From Chitinophagaceae bacterium (GTDB lineage: Bacteria > Bacteroidota > Bacteroidia > Chitinophagales > Chitinophagaceae): DNA of 64,000 nt. Below are positions 27,542-36,086 of this stretch, in pieces. The position numbers and the translations under genes are program-made. The notes beneath the pieces were generated by a model, which saw nothing but the letters and a program-made list of their open reading frames with translations, ran no database searches and was not told the DNA's origin. The DNA lies in contig JADKAJ010000002.1 in assembly GCA_016719165.1 (NCBI GenBank), forward strand, positions 124,001-188,000, in the 5' to 3' direction. Every line of letters starts with the position of its first letter. Within the stretch, counting starts at the first letter, position 1.

Positions 27542-28144
27542 TTTCCATTTAAGCGTATTGATAAGATGCTGCAGGTCCTTTTTTAAAAAATCATTCACAA
27601 CACCTAATGAGTCAGCATTGGGTGCTGCATTAAAGTATAGAGCACCCCGTAAAAAATGTTTAACTGAGTCTGTTAAGAAAAACTGGTTGGCAGTCGCGGT
27701 ATTGCCACCAAGAGAAAAATAAATTCCCTCCACACCGTTTGGAGTCCGGATCACACTATCGTTAATACCCGTAGCAACATCCACATGTTGTTTATAGGCC
27801 ATTTTAAAACCATCCCGTACTAAAGAGTCAAAATTATTTTGGTCGTTGATTGCTTTATAACTCACATGAATACGGCCGTTGAAACGGGGAACTTCAATAT
27901 TAATCCACCAGTCACCGGCTTTATCCTCAAAAAATGTAGTATCCTTAATTACGTTGGCATACACAGGATATTCAAATGAATACGGATAGCCGGGCTGCTC
28001 AAATAACTGGTATTTTTTTTCCGGAAAATCAATCTTAAAGTACCCCTTTTTCTTACCGGCAGAATAATCACTGTTGCAGGAAAGAAGAAAAAAAAGATAC
28101 CCGGTAAGGCTTATATAAAAACACTTTTTTAGTTTATTTATCAC
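27539..28144 (-). CDS. gldD: Gliding motility lipoprotein GldD
   Basis: A 201-residue lipoprotein with the lipobox F-L-L-S-C (Cys near residue 23) and the GldD pattern: Y-F-K-I-D-F-P-E-K-K-Y near 36, P-Y-S-F-E-Y-P-V-Y near 54, W-W-I-N-I-E-V-P-R and the L-R-G-A-L-Y-F-N block near the C terminus. GldD is needed for gliding and for T9SS-linked surface motility in Flavobacterium, but is also present in non-gliding Bacteroidota. It is 4 nt after the gldE stop; the order mutY-ssb-gldE-gldD is conserved in the phylum. Confidence 0.93.
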   Translation of the reverse strand: MINKLKKCFYISLTGYLFFLLSCNSDYSAGKKKGYFKIDFPEKKYQLFEQPGYPYSFEYPVYANVIKDTTFFEDKAGDWWINIEVPRFNGRIHVSYKAINDQNNFDSLVRDGFKMAYKQHVDVATGINDSVIRTPNGVEGIYFSLGGNTATANQFFLTDSVKHFLRGALYFNAAPNADSLGVVNDFLKKDLQHLINTLKWK

Positions 28145-28148
28145 GGAT

Positions 28149-29489
28149 TTACGATTTCTGTTTAATAGTCACTTTCACCAATTGAATACGATTATTATCA
28201 GCTTGCATAATAGCAAACTCAAAATCCCCGCAAGGGATTACCCAATCAACAGTTGGAAGTTCACCGGCCAGTTCAAGTAATAATCCTGCCAGCGACTCAC
28301 TTTCACCTTTTACGTTATCAAATGTATTCATCGGTAACTTCATAATCCTGCACATATCATGAATCATTATTTTACCTTCAAAAATGTAATTATTATCATC
28401 CAGTTTGTAGTTGTCGCTTTCTTCATCATCAAACTCGTCCTTAATATCGCCTATCACTTCTTCCAGAATATCTTCCATTGTTACGATACCGCTGGTACCT
28501 CCAAACTCATCCACCACCACCGCAAAATGTATCCGTTTTTGTTGAAACTCCTTTAATAAGTCCTCTATCAGTTTTGGTTCCGGTACAAAAAATGGCTGGC
28601 GCATCAATGGATGCCAGTCAAAATTTTCTCCTTCATTCAGGTAAGGTATCAGGTCTTTTGTATTCAAGATACCGACAACTTCATCGAGACTCCCTTTATA
28701 AACCGGCAATCTTGAATAATGCAGTTCTTCCACCCTCTTTATCAGGTCGCTGAAAGTGGAATTGTAACTGATGCCATTCACATACAGCCTGCTTCGCATT
28801 ATTTGTTTTACTGAGATATTCCCGAACTTCACCACTCCTTTCATAATATTTTTCTCTTCCGGAGATGCTTCTTCATCACTTTTTATATCTATCGCTTCGT
28901 CGAGTTCTTGCATACTTAACACATCACTCTTGTCTGCACCAACTCTTTTACCAATGCCATCGGCCAGCTTCACAATCCATTTACTGATGCGGCGCAGTAA
29001 CAGGTGAAGGGCCTCCACTACAAAAGACCAATCATACGCAAAACGAAGATTATTTTGTGTAGCCCACACCTTAGGTAATATCTTTCCAAAAAATACAAGT
29101 ACAAAAGCAATGATAATTACCTTAAAGAGTACTTCCAGCAAAGAGCCTATTTTGTCAAATGAAATAAGCTCAGAGAGCAGAAAATTAGACAGAACTATAA
29201 TGCTGATGTTCACAAACGTCCCTGCTATAAGCAATGACGCATAAACTTCTTTAGGCTCTTCCAGCAATGTAACAATTCGTTTGGCAGATGCATGCTGCTT
29301 TGTTTTCAGCATATTTAAATCCTTTTTATTCAGGGAAAACAAAGCCACTTCAGAACCGGAGATAGCAAATGTCAGTAGCAGGAGGACTAACAAAGTAACC
29401 CCCAAAAAAGTAGTTCCCTGCGGATTAACTGCCAGCAGGAAAACAGAAAGGTTATCAATGAGAGGAATAACTATCGAATGACTTTCCAA
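28149..29489 (-). CDS. gldE: Gliding-associated GldE, CNNM/CBS/CorC-type membrane protein
   Basis: A 446-residue inner-membrane protein with an N-terminal DUF21/CNNM-like domain (helices at about 20-45, 75-100, 105-130 and a re-entrant part), a pair of CBS domains (about 205-330; V-D-E-F-G-G-T-S-G-I-V-T is the conserved turn), and a C-terminal CorC/HlyC-like domain. The general family exports or regulates divalent cations; GldE works with GldD in gliding in Flavobacterium. The gene lies between ssb and gldD. Confidence 0.92.
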   Translation of the reverse strand: MESHSIVIPLIDNLSVFLLAVNPQGTTFLGVTLLVLLLLTFAISGSEVALFSLNKKDLNMLKTKQHASAKRIVTLLEEPKEVYASLLIAGTFVNISIIVLSNFLLSELISFDKIGSLLEVLFKVIIIAFVLVFFGKILPKVWATQNNLRFAYDWSFVVEALHLLLRRISKWIVKLADGIGKRVGADKSDVLSMQELDEAIDIKSDEEASPEEKNIMKGVVKFGNISVKQIMRSRLYVNGISYNSTFSDLIKRVEELHYSRLPVYKGSLDEVVGILNTKDLIPYLNEGENFDWHPLMRQPFFVPEPKLIEDLLKEFQQKRIHFAVVVDEFGGTSGIVTMEDILEEVIGDIKDEFDDEESDNYKLDDNNYIFEGKIMIHDMCRIMKLPMNTFDNVKGESESLAGLLLELAGELPTVDWVIPCGDFEFAIMQADNNRIQLVKVTIKQKS

Positions 29490-29513
29490 AGCAAAGGATT
29501 TTGTTTACAATTT

Positions 29514-29562
29514 AACCTGTCTGCCGACAGGCAGGTCAGAAAGGCAGGTTATAGGACCTGCC
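29514..29562. repeat. Intergenic CCTG-rich palindromic repeat
   Basis: Two hairpins in the 114-nt gldE/ssb gap: CCTGTC(29516-29521)-TGCC-GACAGG(29526-29531), and GGCAGGT(29543-29549)-loop-ACCTGCC(29556-29562). The GC-rich CCTG/CAGG composition stands out from its AT-rich surroundings and resembles short palindromic repeats scattered in Bacteroidota genomes. Confidence 0.6.
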
Positions 29563-29603
29563 CTGATTTAATCGAACAAAGTTATTGTATTTGAAATTGA
29601 TTA

Positions 29604-30032
29604 CTAAAATGGCAGGTTTTCAGATGGGTCGCCAATTGGCATATCGGAGCCACCCATTCCTTCCATACCTCCGCCTTCTCCTGTTGAACTACCTCCATCC
29701 ATTCTCTTATCCAGCATGATGAGGTTATCACCCACCACCTCAGTGGCAAATTTTCTATTGCCATCCTTATCATCCCAACTGCGGGTTCGCAGTCTTCCTT
29801 CTATATACACCAGGCTGCTTTTATGGAGATATTTCTGGGCCAGTTCTGCCAGTCCCCGCCAAAGCACCACGGTATGCCACTCTGTTTGTGATACCAGTTT
29901 ACCAGTGCGATCTTTAAAAGTTTCCGTTGTTGCCAGGGGGAATTTGGCTACGGCAATATTTCCTTCCAGGTGCTGCACATCCGGGTCTTTACCAAGATTG
30001 CCTATCAGCATAACACGGTTTACGCCTCTCAT
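29604..30032 (-). CDS. ssb: Single-stranded DNA-binding protein
   Basis: A 142-residue SSB from the ATG at 30032, giving the usual start M-R-G-V-N-R-V-M-L-I-G-N-L-G. An upstream in-frame ATG at 30074 would add 14 non-conserved residues and is less likely. The OB fold spans about 4-108 (W-H-T-V-V-L-W and Y-I-E-G-R-L-R-T-R-S-W are key strands); a Gly/Met-rich linker follows and the acidic tip ends E-N-L-P-F, the variant of D-D-I-P-F that docks partner proteins. It lies between mutY and gldE. Confidence 0.95.
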   Translation of the reverse strand: MRGVNRVMLIGNLGKDPDVQHLEGNIAVAKFPLATTETFKDRTGKLVSQTEWHTVVLWRGLAELAQKYLHKSSLVYIEGRLRTRSWDDKDGNRKFATEVVGDNLIMLDKRMDGGSSTGEGGGMEGMGGSDMPIGDPSENLPF

Positions 30033-30143
30033 AGTTTTATCCTTTTGAATTAGAGAATCATCTAAGGGCTGCAACGCTGCTTAAAGTTAAAATTTTTTTA
30101 AGGTGAAACAATAAAAATTGAACCCTCCCTGATTATTTTAACA

Positions 30144-31241
30144 TCAGAATAAACTTTGCTGCCCGCCTTTTTCATTAAGGTATTGATTAATAAACCGCGG
30201 AAAGGCAAATTTTCCGATCCTGCTTTTTGTCACCCAAATCCAATTACTCTCCAGATCGTGGTTACCTTTCAATTTCAATTTAATAAACTGGCCGGCAATC
30301 AACTGATGCGAAAGTTGTTGTTTAAATAACGGCGAAACAGCAAGCAATTCATACTTCCCTTTGTGTACCCATTTGTTTTTTTCTGCCTGTTTTAAAATAT
30401 TTTTTTTATCCATCTCTTTATCCGCTTCAATCAGGGGAAATTCATATAAATCCTGCCAGATATCTTTTTCTATGCGTTGCCGGACAGCAATTTCGTTCTT
30501 GTATTCTAAGACCAGGTAATAAAACCAACGCTTCTTAATGCTTATTTTTTTCTCTTTTACCGGCAGTTCATTTATTTTGTTATTGATGAAAGCTGAGCAA
30601 ATCTTTTTGAACCCGCAGTTAGAACAAAGTGGTGTGACCGGCTTACAAATCACAGCCCCAAAGTCCATTATTGCCTGATTATAATATCCCGGTTGTTTTT
30701 TATCCAGCAGGTTTTCGGCAAGAGTGGCAAAATATTTTTTCCCATCGGTTGAATCTATGGGTATAGTAATGCCATATATTCTTGCCAGCACCCTGAAAAC
30801 ATTTCCATCTACTACAGCATATGGCAGATTAAACGCAAAAGATGAAATAGCTGCTGCAGTATAGGGCCCCACTCCCTTCAGTTTTCTTATATCTTCATAA
30901 TTATCAGGAAATTTACCATTTAATTCTTTTGAAATGTACCTGGCTGTTACCAGCAGGTTTCTGCATCTTGAATAATAACCCAACCCTTCCCATAGTTTAA
31001 ATACTTTCTCATCAGCTGCTTTTGCCAGCTTATGAATATCAGGAAACGTTTTTATGAAATTATTATAATAATTAAGCCCCTGCTCTACCCGGGTTTGTTG
31101 CAGGATAATTTCACTCAACCATATCTTATATGGATCTTTTTCCCCTTTCCAGGGCATTTGCCGGGTATTTTTTTCTTTATTCCATCTTAAAAGAGTCGGT
31201 ACAAATGTCTTTTGGGCCTGTTCCCGGCTGTTATTTTTCAT
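30144..31241 (-). CDS. mutY: A/G-specific adenine glycosylase
   Basis: A 365-residue DNA repair enzyme that removes adenine mispaired with 8-oxoguanine. Seen in order: catalytic Glu44 in S-E-I-I-L-Q-Q-T-R-V, helix-hairpin-helix G-V-G-P-Y-T-A-A-A-I near 123-132, catalytic Asp in V-V-D-G-N-V-F-R-V-L-A-R, and the 4Fe-4S ligands C-x6-C-x2-C-x5-C (C-K-P-V-T-P-L-C-S-N-C-G-F-K-K-I-C near 198-214), followed by a NUDIX-like C-terminal domain that reads the 8-oxoguanine. The gene is 111 nt before ssb and divergent from the HU gene. Confidence 0.96.
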   Translation of the reverse strand: MKNNSREQAQKTFVPTLLRWNKEKNTRQMPWKGEKDPYKIWLSEIILQQTRVEQGLNYYNNFIKTFPDIHKLAKAADEKVFKLWEGLGYYSRCRNLLVTARYISKELNGKFPDNYEDIRKLKGVGPYTAAAISSFAFNLPYAVVDGNVFRVLARIYGITIPIDSTDGKKYFATLAENLLDKKQPGYYNQAIMDFGAVICKPVTPLCSNCGFKKICSAFINNKINELPVKEKKISIKKRWFYYLVLEYKNEIAVRQRIEKDIWQDLYEFPLIEADKEMDKKNILKQAEKNKWVHKGKYELLAVSPLFKQQLSHQLIAGQFIKLKLKGNHDLESNWIWVTKSRIGKFAFPRFINQYLNEKGGQQSLF

Positions 31242-31396
31242 AAAAAAAGGTCCTTCATTTTTATTTCAAGACTAAATATCCATCATTTCAAATTGACTGG
31301 TGCAAATCCGGTTGAAAAAAATTATGCCTATTTAGTTGACTATCATATTATTTTGTCATAAATTGGTCTTCGTAAAATCACTTAAACCCTGCAACA

Positions 31397-31717
31397 ATGA
31401 GAAAAGCCGACCTGGTAAATCAGATTTCTGAAAAAACAGGCATACCCAAGGTAGATGTGCTTGTTACACTTGAAACTATGTTCAAGGAAGTAAAAGACAC
31501 CCTTGCTGCCGGCGAAAACATTTATATCCGCGGCTTTGGTAGTTTTATTACTAAGAAAAGGGCCGCTAAAATCGGCCGTAATATCAAAAAGAATATCGCT
31601 GTTCATATCCCCGAGCATTATATTCCCGCCTTCAAACCTGCCAAAGAATTCGTGGCAGAAGTAAAAAAGCTCAAAGAGCCAAAACCAGATGCTGGTCCTG
31701 GCGAAGAAGCCGAATAA
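31397..31717 (+). CDS. HU-family DNA-binding protein
   Basis: A 106-residue histone-like protein of the HU/IHF family that bends and compacts DNA as a dimer. Typical blocks: N-terminal R-K-A-D-L-V-N-Q-I-S-E-K-T-G and the beta-arm lead G-F-G-S-F-I-T-K-K-R-A-A-K-I-G-R-N (about 48-64). The C terminus adds a short acidic/Pro tail (K-P-D-A-G-P-G-E-E-A-E) beyond the usual 90 residues. It is divergent from mutY. Confidence 0.95.
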   Translation: MRKADLVNQISEKTGIPKVDVLVTLETMFKEVKDTLAAGENIYIRGFGSFITKKRAAKIGRNIKKNIAVHIPEHYIPAFKPAKEFVAEVKKLKEPKPDAGPGEEAE

Positions 31718-31771
31718 GCAATCAATACAAAGATTCCTTTTACAACCTGAATTTGCTCACTTGGTTTGGGG

Positions 31772-31779
31772 TAACTTTG
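31772..31779 (+). promoter_or_regulatory. -7 promoter box of the TPR gene (TAACTTTG)
   Basis: Perfect TAnnTTTG match 19 nt before the GTG start at 31799. A TTTG at 31752-31755 may act as -33 at slightly short spacing (16 nt). It predicts a transcript start near 31786. Confidence 0.5.
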
Positions 31780-31798
31780 CATTCTGAAATTTTTGACC

Positions 31799-32674
31799 GT
31801 GAAGAAACCTCAATGGATTACAATAATAGTGGCAGTACTGCTGGTAGCTGCAATCTACACTTTAGGAAAGACTACTCCTTCTAAAAAAACAATCCCACTA
31901 ACTGATAACCAACAACATAGCGAGGATGATGGGCATGATCATGGAAATACAAAGGTTAGTATTACCATTGATACCATCCTGCTAATGGCTAAAAAGCAGC
32001 TTACTACAGATCAGGTTGTCAGGTTAAATGCACTTGAAAATTCAATTACCAGGGGGGATGTAAAAGTGCAGCAATTAAGAGTCTACCACCAATTATCTCA
32101 TTTTTGGAAAGATTCAGCCAAAATCTTTGAACCTTATGCCTGGTATGAAGCGGAAGCAGCGAGATTGGAAAATTCGGAAAAAACCCTCACCTTTGCAGCC
32201 CGCTTATTTTTAGAGAACCTGCAGAACGATGATTTGGAGCAACGAAGACAGTGGAAAGCCCTGCAGGCTAAAGATTTGTTTGAAAGGTCTTTGAAGATTA
32301 ACCCGGATAATGATTCTGCCAAAGTAGGCCTTGGCGCCTGCTACCTTTTTGGTAATATTTCAGCCATGCCAATGGAAGGAATAGCTAAAATCAGGGAAGT
32401 GGTGGAAAAAGACAGTACCAATATCTATGCACAGATGACGCTGGTTAAAGGAACCATGATATCCGGGCAATACGACAAAGCAATAAGCCGTTTACAAACC
32501 GTACTCGGTATGCAGCCGGATAATATTGAAGCTGTTTTACTGATGGCAGATATGTATGAACGAAAAGGTGACAAAGTAAAGGCCATCGAGTGGTATCAAA
32601 AAAGCCTTTCTTTCATTAAACCGGCTGATATTAAATCGGCCATTGAACAAAGAATTTTGGAGTTAAGGAAATAG
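31799..32674 (+). CDS. Membrane-anchored TPR protein
   Basis: A 291-residue protein with an N-terminal membrane helix (about 8-24, I-T-I-I-V-A-V-L-L-V), a short His/Asp-rich linker (D-D-G-H-D-H-G near residue 43), and tetratricopeptide repeats over about 125-285 (A-K-V-G-L-G-A-C-Y-L-F and A-V-L-L-M-A-D-M-Y-E-R are repeat cores). The start is a GTG at 31799; a TTG six bases upstream is also in frame, but homologue-like starts M-K-K-P and the promoter position favour GTG. Likely a periplasm-facing scaffold; partner unknown. Confidence 0.85.
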   Translation: MKKPQWITIIVAVLLVAAIYTLGKTTPSKKTIPLTDNQQHSEDDGHDHGNTKVSITIDTILLMAKKQLTTDQVVRLNALENSITRGDVKVQQLRVYHQLSHFWKDSAKIFEPYAWYEAEAARLENSEKTLTFAARLFLENLQNDDLEQRRQWKALQAKDLFERSLKINPDNDSAKVGLGACYLFGNISAMPMEGIAKIREVVEKDSTNIYAQMTLVKGTMISGQYDKAISRLQTVLGMQPDNIEAVLLMADMYERKGDKVKAIEWYQKSLSFIKPADIKSAIEQRILELRK

Positions 32675-32734
32675 CTTTTAAAGAGCCAAGTATTAGTAAA
32701 CTTATTATAAACAAGATTTAAAAATTATTTGAGT

Positions 32735-32830
32735 ATGCCTTGTGGTAAAAAAAGGAAGCGTCATAAAATTGCGACGCACAAGCGTAAAAAAAGACTGAGA
32801 AAGAACCGTCATAAGAAGAGAAACAAGTAA
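32735..32830 (+). CDS. 31-residue basic microprotein, COX24/AURKAIP1-like (mS38-type)
   Basis: A 31-residue frame (ATG 32735, TAA 32828-32830) that is almost all Lys, Arg and His: M-P-C-G-K-K-R-K-R-H-K-I-A-T-H-K-R-K-K-R-L-R-K-N-R-H-K-K-R-N-K. This is the conserved small protein next to the RNase E/G gene in Bacteroidota and matches the COX24/AURKAIP1 family, related to mitochondrial ribosomal protein mS38. A ribosome-associated role is therefore likely by family; not shown here. It is too short for routine gene calling. It follows the TPR gene after 60 nt. Confidence 0.85.
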   Translation: MPCGKKRKRHKIATHKRKKRLRKNRHKKRNK

Positions 32831-32941
32831 GTGAATTAGTTAATTTGTTAATTAGTTAAGTGGGTTTTGAGATTTTATTAAGTGAAATCTTAACCCGGAT
32901 ATAAAAAGCCTGATTAACTAATTAACAAGTTAACTAGTCAC
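32831..32941. repeat. 111-nt nested inverted repeat (large hairpin)
   Basis: Two near-perfect arms of about 28 nt (32831-32859 and 32914-32941), built from TTAGTTAATTAGTTAA-like sequence, enclose a second hairpin formed by GGGTT...AGATTT and AAATCT...AACCC (about 32862-32897). It begins at the stop codon of the microprotein gene and lies before the RNase E/G promoter. It may act as a 3' end structure or a mobile miniature element; no open reading frame inside. Confidence 0.75.
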
Positions 32942-32973
32942 CAATCTCTCAGTCCACCGGTTGTTTTGTCGTA

Positions 32974-32981
32974 TACGTTTG
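32974..32981 (+). promoter_or_regulatory. -7 promoter box of the RNase E/G gene (TACGTTTG)
   Basis: Perfect TAnnTTTG match 112 nt before the ATG at 33094, giving a leader of about 105 nt. No good -33 was found. The leader may be a site of feedback by the RNase, as for E. coli rne; that is inference only. Confidence 0.5.
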
Positions 32982-33093
32982 CACCCCACCATATTAAACC
33001 GCAAATATCCTACAGGTACAACCCCGCATTCCAATACGGACTCCTGACAACTGGTGTTTACAGCACTAAGGTGATTCATTTATGTAAGCTGTA

Positions 33094-34647
33094 ATGAACA
33101 AAGAATTAATTATTAATGCAGCCCCGCAGGGTGTTGAAATTGCACTGCTGGAAGACAAAAAGCTGGTAGAACTGCATAGCGAAAAAAGCGATGCCCGTTT
33201 TGCCGTTGGTGATTTGTACCTGGGTAAAGTAAAAAAACTTATCCCCGGGCTCAATGCTGCTTTTGTAGATGTTGGATTTGAGAAAGACGCTTTTCTGCAT
33301 TACACTGATCTGAGCCCATATGCGAAATCGCTGTTGAAGTTCACTACAATCTGTATGAACGATAAAAGTGAACAGGGTTTGGATTTTGGCAAATTCACTA
33401 TCGAACCAGAAATCGTTAAAACAGGAAAGATCAATGAAGTACTGGGTGGCAAACCCAATATCCTCGTTCAGATCCTGAAAGAACCGATAGCAGCAAAAGG
33501 CCCCAGGTTGAGTTGCGAACTTTCACTACCCGGCCGTTTTGTGGTATTAACTCCCTTTAATGACATCGTAGCTGTATCAAGAAAAATACATTCCTCAGAA
33601 GAAAGAAAAAGACTACAGAAAATTGTTGAAGCAATTAAGACAAAAAATTTTGGCGTTATAGTAAGAACGGCGGCAGAAGGTAAGAACACTGCAGAACTTC
33701 ATGAAGACCTTTCTGCACTGGTGGAAATGTGGAAAAGCATACAGCATAACCTTAAAGGTGCAGTTGCTCCAACAAGGGTATTAAGCGAACAGACAAAAGC
33801 AACCAGTATCCTTCGTGACTTATTAAATGAAGACTTCAATAAAATCGTTGTTAATGATAAAAACATTTTCAGCGACACAAAAAATTATATACAACGTATA
33901 GCTCCTGAAAAAGCTGACATCGTATCTTATTATCAGAATGGATCACCGATTTTTGATTCTTTTGGTATTACCAAGCAGGTAAAATCATCTTTTGGTAAAA
34001 CAGTAAACCTTACCAGTGGTGCCTATATTATTATTGAACATACAGAAGCATTACATGTAATTGACGTAAACAGTGGTTATAAAAGTGTAAGTAATAACCA
34101 GGAACAAAATGCGTTGGAAACAAATCTTGAAGCAGCCGAAGAAATTGCCCGTCAGCTCCGGTTAAGAGATTTGGGTGGTATTATTGTTGTTGACTTCATT
34201 GATATGAAGCTTCCTGACAATAAGCGCAAGCTAATGGAAAAAATGGAAGAGTTTATGGCGCCAGACAGGGCCAAGCATGCTGTCCTTCCTATTTCAAAAT
34301 TCGGGCTGATGCAAATTACCCGGCAGCGGATGAAGCCGGAGATGAATATCAACACCCAGGAGGTTTGCCCAAGCTGCAATGGTACCGGAAAGATTTCATC
34401 TACCCTGCTGCTGGAAGATGAAATTGAAAAAAATCTCAGTTATCTTATCACCCATAAAAATGGCAACCTGAAATTGGTTGTCCATCCAATACTCTTCGCT
34501 TTTCTTACTAAAGGTTGGCCCTGGAATACGAAAATGGCAAAATGGAAAAGGAAATTTGGTCAAAAAACAAGATTAGAACAAGACAGCAATTATCATCTGA
34601 CAGAATATAAATTTTTTGACCAGCATGATGAGGAGATAAAGCTTTGA
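33094..34647 (+). CDS. Ribonuclease E/G family endoribonuclease
   Basis: A 517-residue RNase E/G of the short (RNase G-like) type: S1-like domain near residues 35-125 (G-D-L-Y-L-G-K-V, A-F-V-D-V-G), catalytic Asp pair in H-V-I-D-V-N-S-G (near 324) and I-I-V-V-D-F-I-D-M (near 367), and the zinc-link motif C-P-S-C near 425-428. It cuts single-stranded A/U-rich RNA and matures rRNA; in Bacteroidota this is the main enzyme of its family. It lacks the long C-terminal degradosome scaffold of E. coli RNase E. It follows the microprotein gene and its hairpin and is closed by a strong terminator. Confidence 0.95.
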   Translation: MNKELIINAAPQGVEIALLEDKKLVELHSEKSDARFAVGDLYLGKVKKLIPGLNAAFVDVGFEKDAFLHYTDLSPYAKSLLKFTTICMNDKSEQGLDFGKFTIEPEIVKTGKINEVLGGKPNILVQILKEPIAAKGPRLSCELSLPGRFVVLTPFNDIVAVSRKIHSSEERKRLQKIVEAIKTKNFGVIVRTAAEGKNTAELHEDLSALVEMWKSIQHNLKGAVAPTRVLSEQTKATSILRDLLNEDFNKIVVNDKNIFSDTKNYIQRIAPEKADIVSYYQNGSPIFDSFGITKQVKSSFGKTVNLTSGAYIIIEHTEALHVIDVNSGYKSVSNNQEQNALETNLEAAEEIARQLRLRDLGGIIVVDFIDMKLPDNKRKLMEKMEEFMAPDRAKHAVLPISKFGLMQITRQRMKPEMNINTQEVCPSCNGTGKISSTLLLEDEIEKNLSYLITHKNGNLKLVVHPILFAFLTKGWPWNTKMAKWKRKFGQKTRLEQDSNYHLTEYKFFDQHDEEIKL

Positions 34648-34670
34648 CCCCTTATTAAAAAACACATTAA

Positions 34671-34697
34671 AAAACCCCGGATCAACCGGGGTTTTTT
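34671..34697. terminator. Bidirectional intrinsic terminator
   Basis: Stem AAAACCCCGG (34671-34680) with CCGGGGTTTT (34686-34695), loop ATCAA, T tract to 34697. The A run before the stem gives a matching T tract on the minus strand. It separates the convergent RNase E/G gene (stop 34647) and susD (stop 34720). Confidence 0.9.
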
Positions 34698-34719
34698 GTT
34701 CTCATAAGCAAATCTCATA

Positions 34720-36066
34720 TTAGTAGCCAGCGTTCTGCACCAATACACCTGCATGTGCATCCACTTCTCTTTGCGGGATAGGGAATACCATTTTGTCAGC
34801 ATTGTATGCAAAACCATCAGCACTCAGCTTTAATCTTTTCAGGTCATGTACTGCATGGCCTTCATGAGCTAGTTCCAGTTTTCTTTCCAGTAAGATGTCA
34901 GCAAGTGTTACCGTACCAAGAGAACCCAAACCGGCCCTGTTCCTTGTTCTGTTCACATCATTTACCGGGCTTTCACCTACTGAAGTACCAGCTCTGAAGT
35001 TAGCCTCTGCACGGGTCAGGTACATTTCAGCCAGGCGTATTACTGGCAATACTTTGTATTGCTGCTGCCATTTACCGCTTCTGATATCACCTGCGCCTGA
35101 ATAGAACAGGTCCAGCCTGTCATCGCCGGCAGAATATAGTGCCAGGTGACTTGCCTGTATGGAAACGTCCCCATCACGACCGCCATAAGCAGGGATGGAC
35201 CAGTATAGATGCATATTGTTGGCACCGTCCAATGCACTTACCTGTGTAGCAAATAAATACTCTACAGAGTTGGATGAGTTATTAAATACCGCTGCATAGT
35301 TTGAAGCCAGACTTTTACCATTTGCTGTAGCTACAGTGATAGAACGGTTAGCAGCATCTCTTGCTTCAGGGTATTTTTCCATTTGCAGGTACACCCTGGA
35401 TAACATAGCAGATGCAGCCGGCTTTGCTACATACACGGTATTGGTATTAGGTAACAGGCCCTCTGCTTCCGTCAGATCGGCTAGTATTTGTGTGTACACC
35501 TGCTCAACAGTACTTCTGGCAACATAAGAAGATTGGTTGATGCCCCTGGTAGGAGTCAGAATAAGCGGAACACCGGGAGCAGCAGATACTGATCCGGCAC
35601 TATATGGTTTAGCAAAAAGCCTGATCAGCTCAAAATACATAGCTCCACGAATAAATAATGCTTCTCCTTTTACCCTATTTTGGTCAGCAGTATTCACCAC
35701 ATTGATACCTGTTAAAACATTGTTGGCAATGTTAATAGTATTGTAGGCACTCAACCAGGTATCCCTTACAAAACTATTGGTGGTCAGTATAGCTTTTAAC
35801 CATACTTCACGGGGTTGGTTAAAAGTACCCTCCCAACGAATTTCACCATTGGCAGCCAGCAACTCAGAATAAAGAAGCACATTACCACCATATAAATTAC
35901 CGCTGCTCATAGCGTCATAGGCACCATTCAGCACCTTTTTTACGTTTGCATCAGAGCTGAGTGCCACTTCTTCGGCTACACTTTGCTGTGGCAGCAGGTC
36001 CAGTTTTTTATCACAGGAACTGGCTACTACTGCCATGGCCATAAATATTGATATATATTTTTTCAT
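34720..36066 (-). CDS. SusD/RagB-type surface glycan-binding lipoprotein
   Basis: A 448-residue lipoprotein with the lipobox V-V-A-S-S-C (Cys18) and the SusD N-terminal signature D-K-K-L-D-L-L-P-Q. TPR-like helical content follows, and the C-terminal R-L-A-E-M-Y-L-T-R-A-E-A block (about 342-353) is the family hallmark. It caps the SusC barrel and captures the ligand at the cell surface. It starts 20 nt after the susC stop. No glycoside hydrolase, sensor or sigma/anti-sigma gene flanks it, so the substrate (glycan, peptide or other) cannot be deduced. Confidence 0.95.
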   Translation of the reverse strand: MKKYISIFMAMAVVASSCDKKLDLLPQQSVAEEVALSSDANVKKVLNGAYDAMSSGNLYGGNVLLYSELLAANGEIRWEGTFNQPREVWLKAILTTNSFVRDTWLSAYNTINIANNVLTGINVVNTADQNRVKGEALFIRGAMYFELIRLFAKPYSAGSVSAAPGVPLILTPTRGINQSSYVARSTVEQVYTQILADLTEAEGLLPNTNTVYVAKPAASAMLSRVYLQMEKYPEARDAANRSITVATANGKSLASNYAAVFNNSSNSVEYLFATQVSALDGANNMHLYWSIPAYGGRDGDVSIQASHLALYSAGDDRLDLFYSGAGDIRSGKWQQQYKVLPVIRLAEMYLTRAEANFRAGTSVGESPVNDVNRTRNRAGLGSLGTVTLADILLERKLELAHEGHAVHDLKRLKLSADGFAYNADKMVFPIPQREVDAHAGVLVQNAGY

Positions 36067-36086
36067 ACTGATCTTGATTTAAATTT

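Noticed and set aside
29514..29562. CCTG/CAGG repeat read as a CRISPR array
   Set aside because: Only two short hairpins with no equal-length spacers or cas genes were seen.
32942..33093. Possible tRNA-like fold in the RNase E/G leader
   Set aside because: No anticodon arm or T-loop sequence could be fitted; the segment looks like an ordinary leader.
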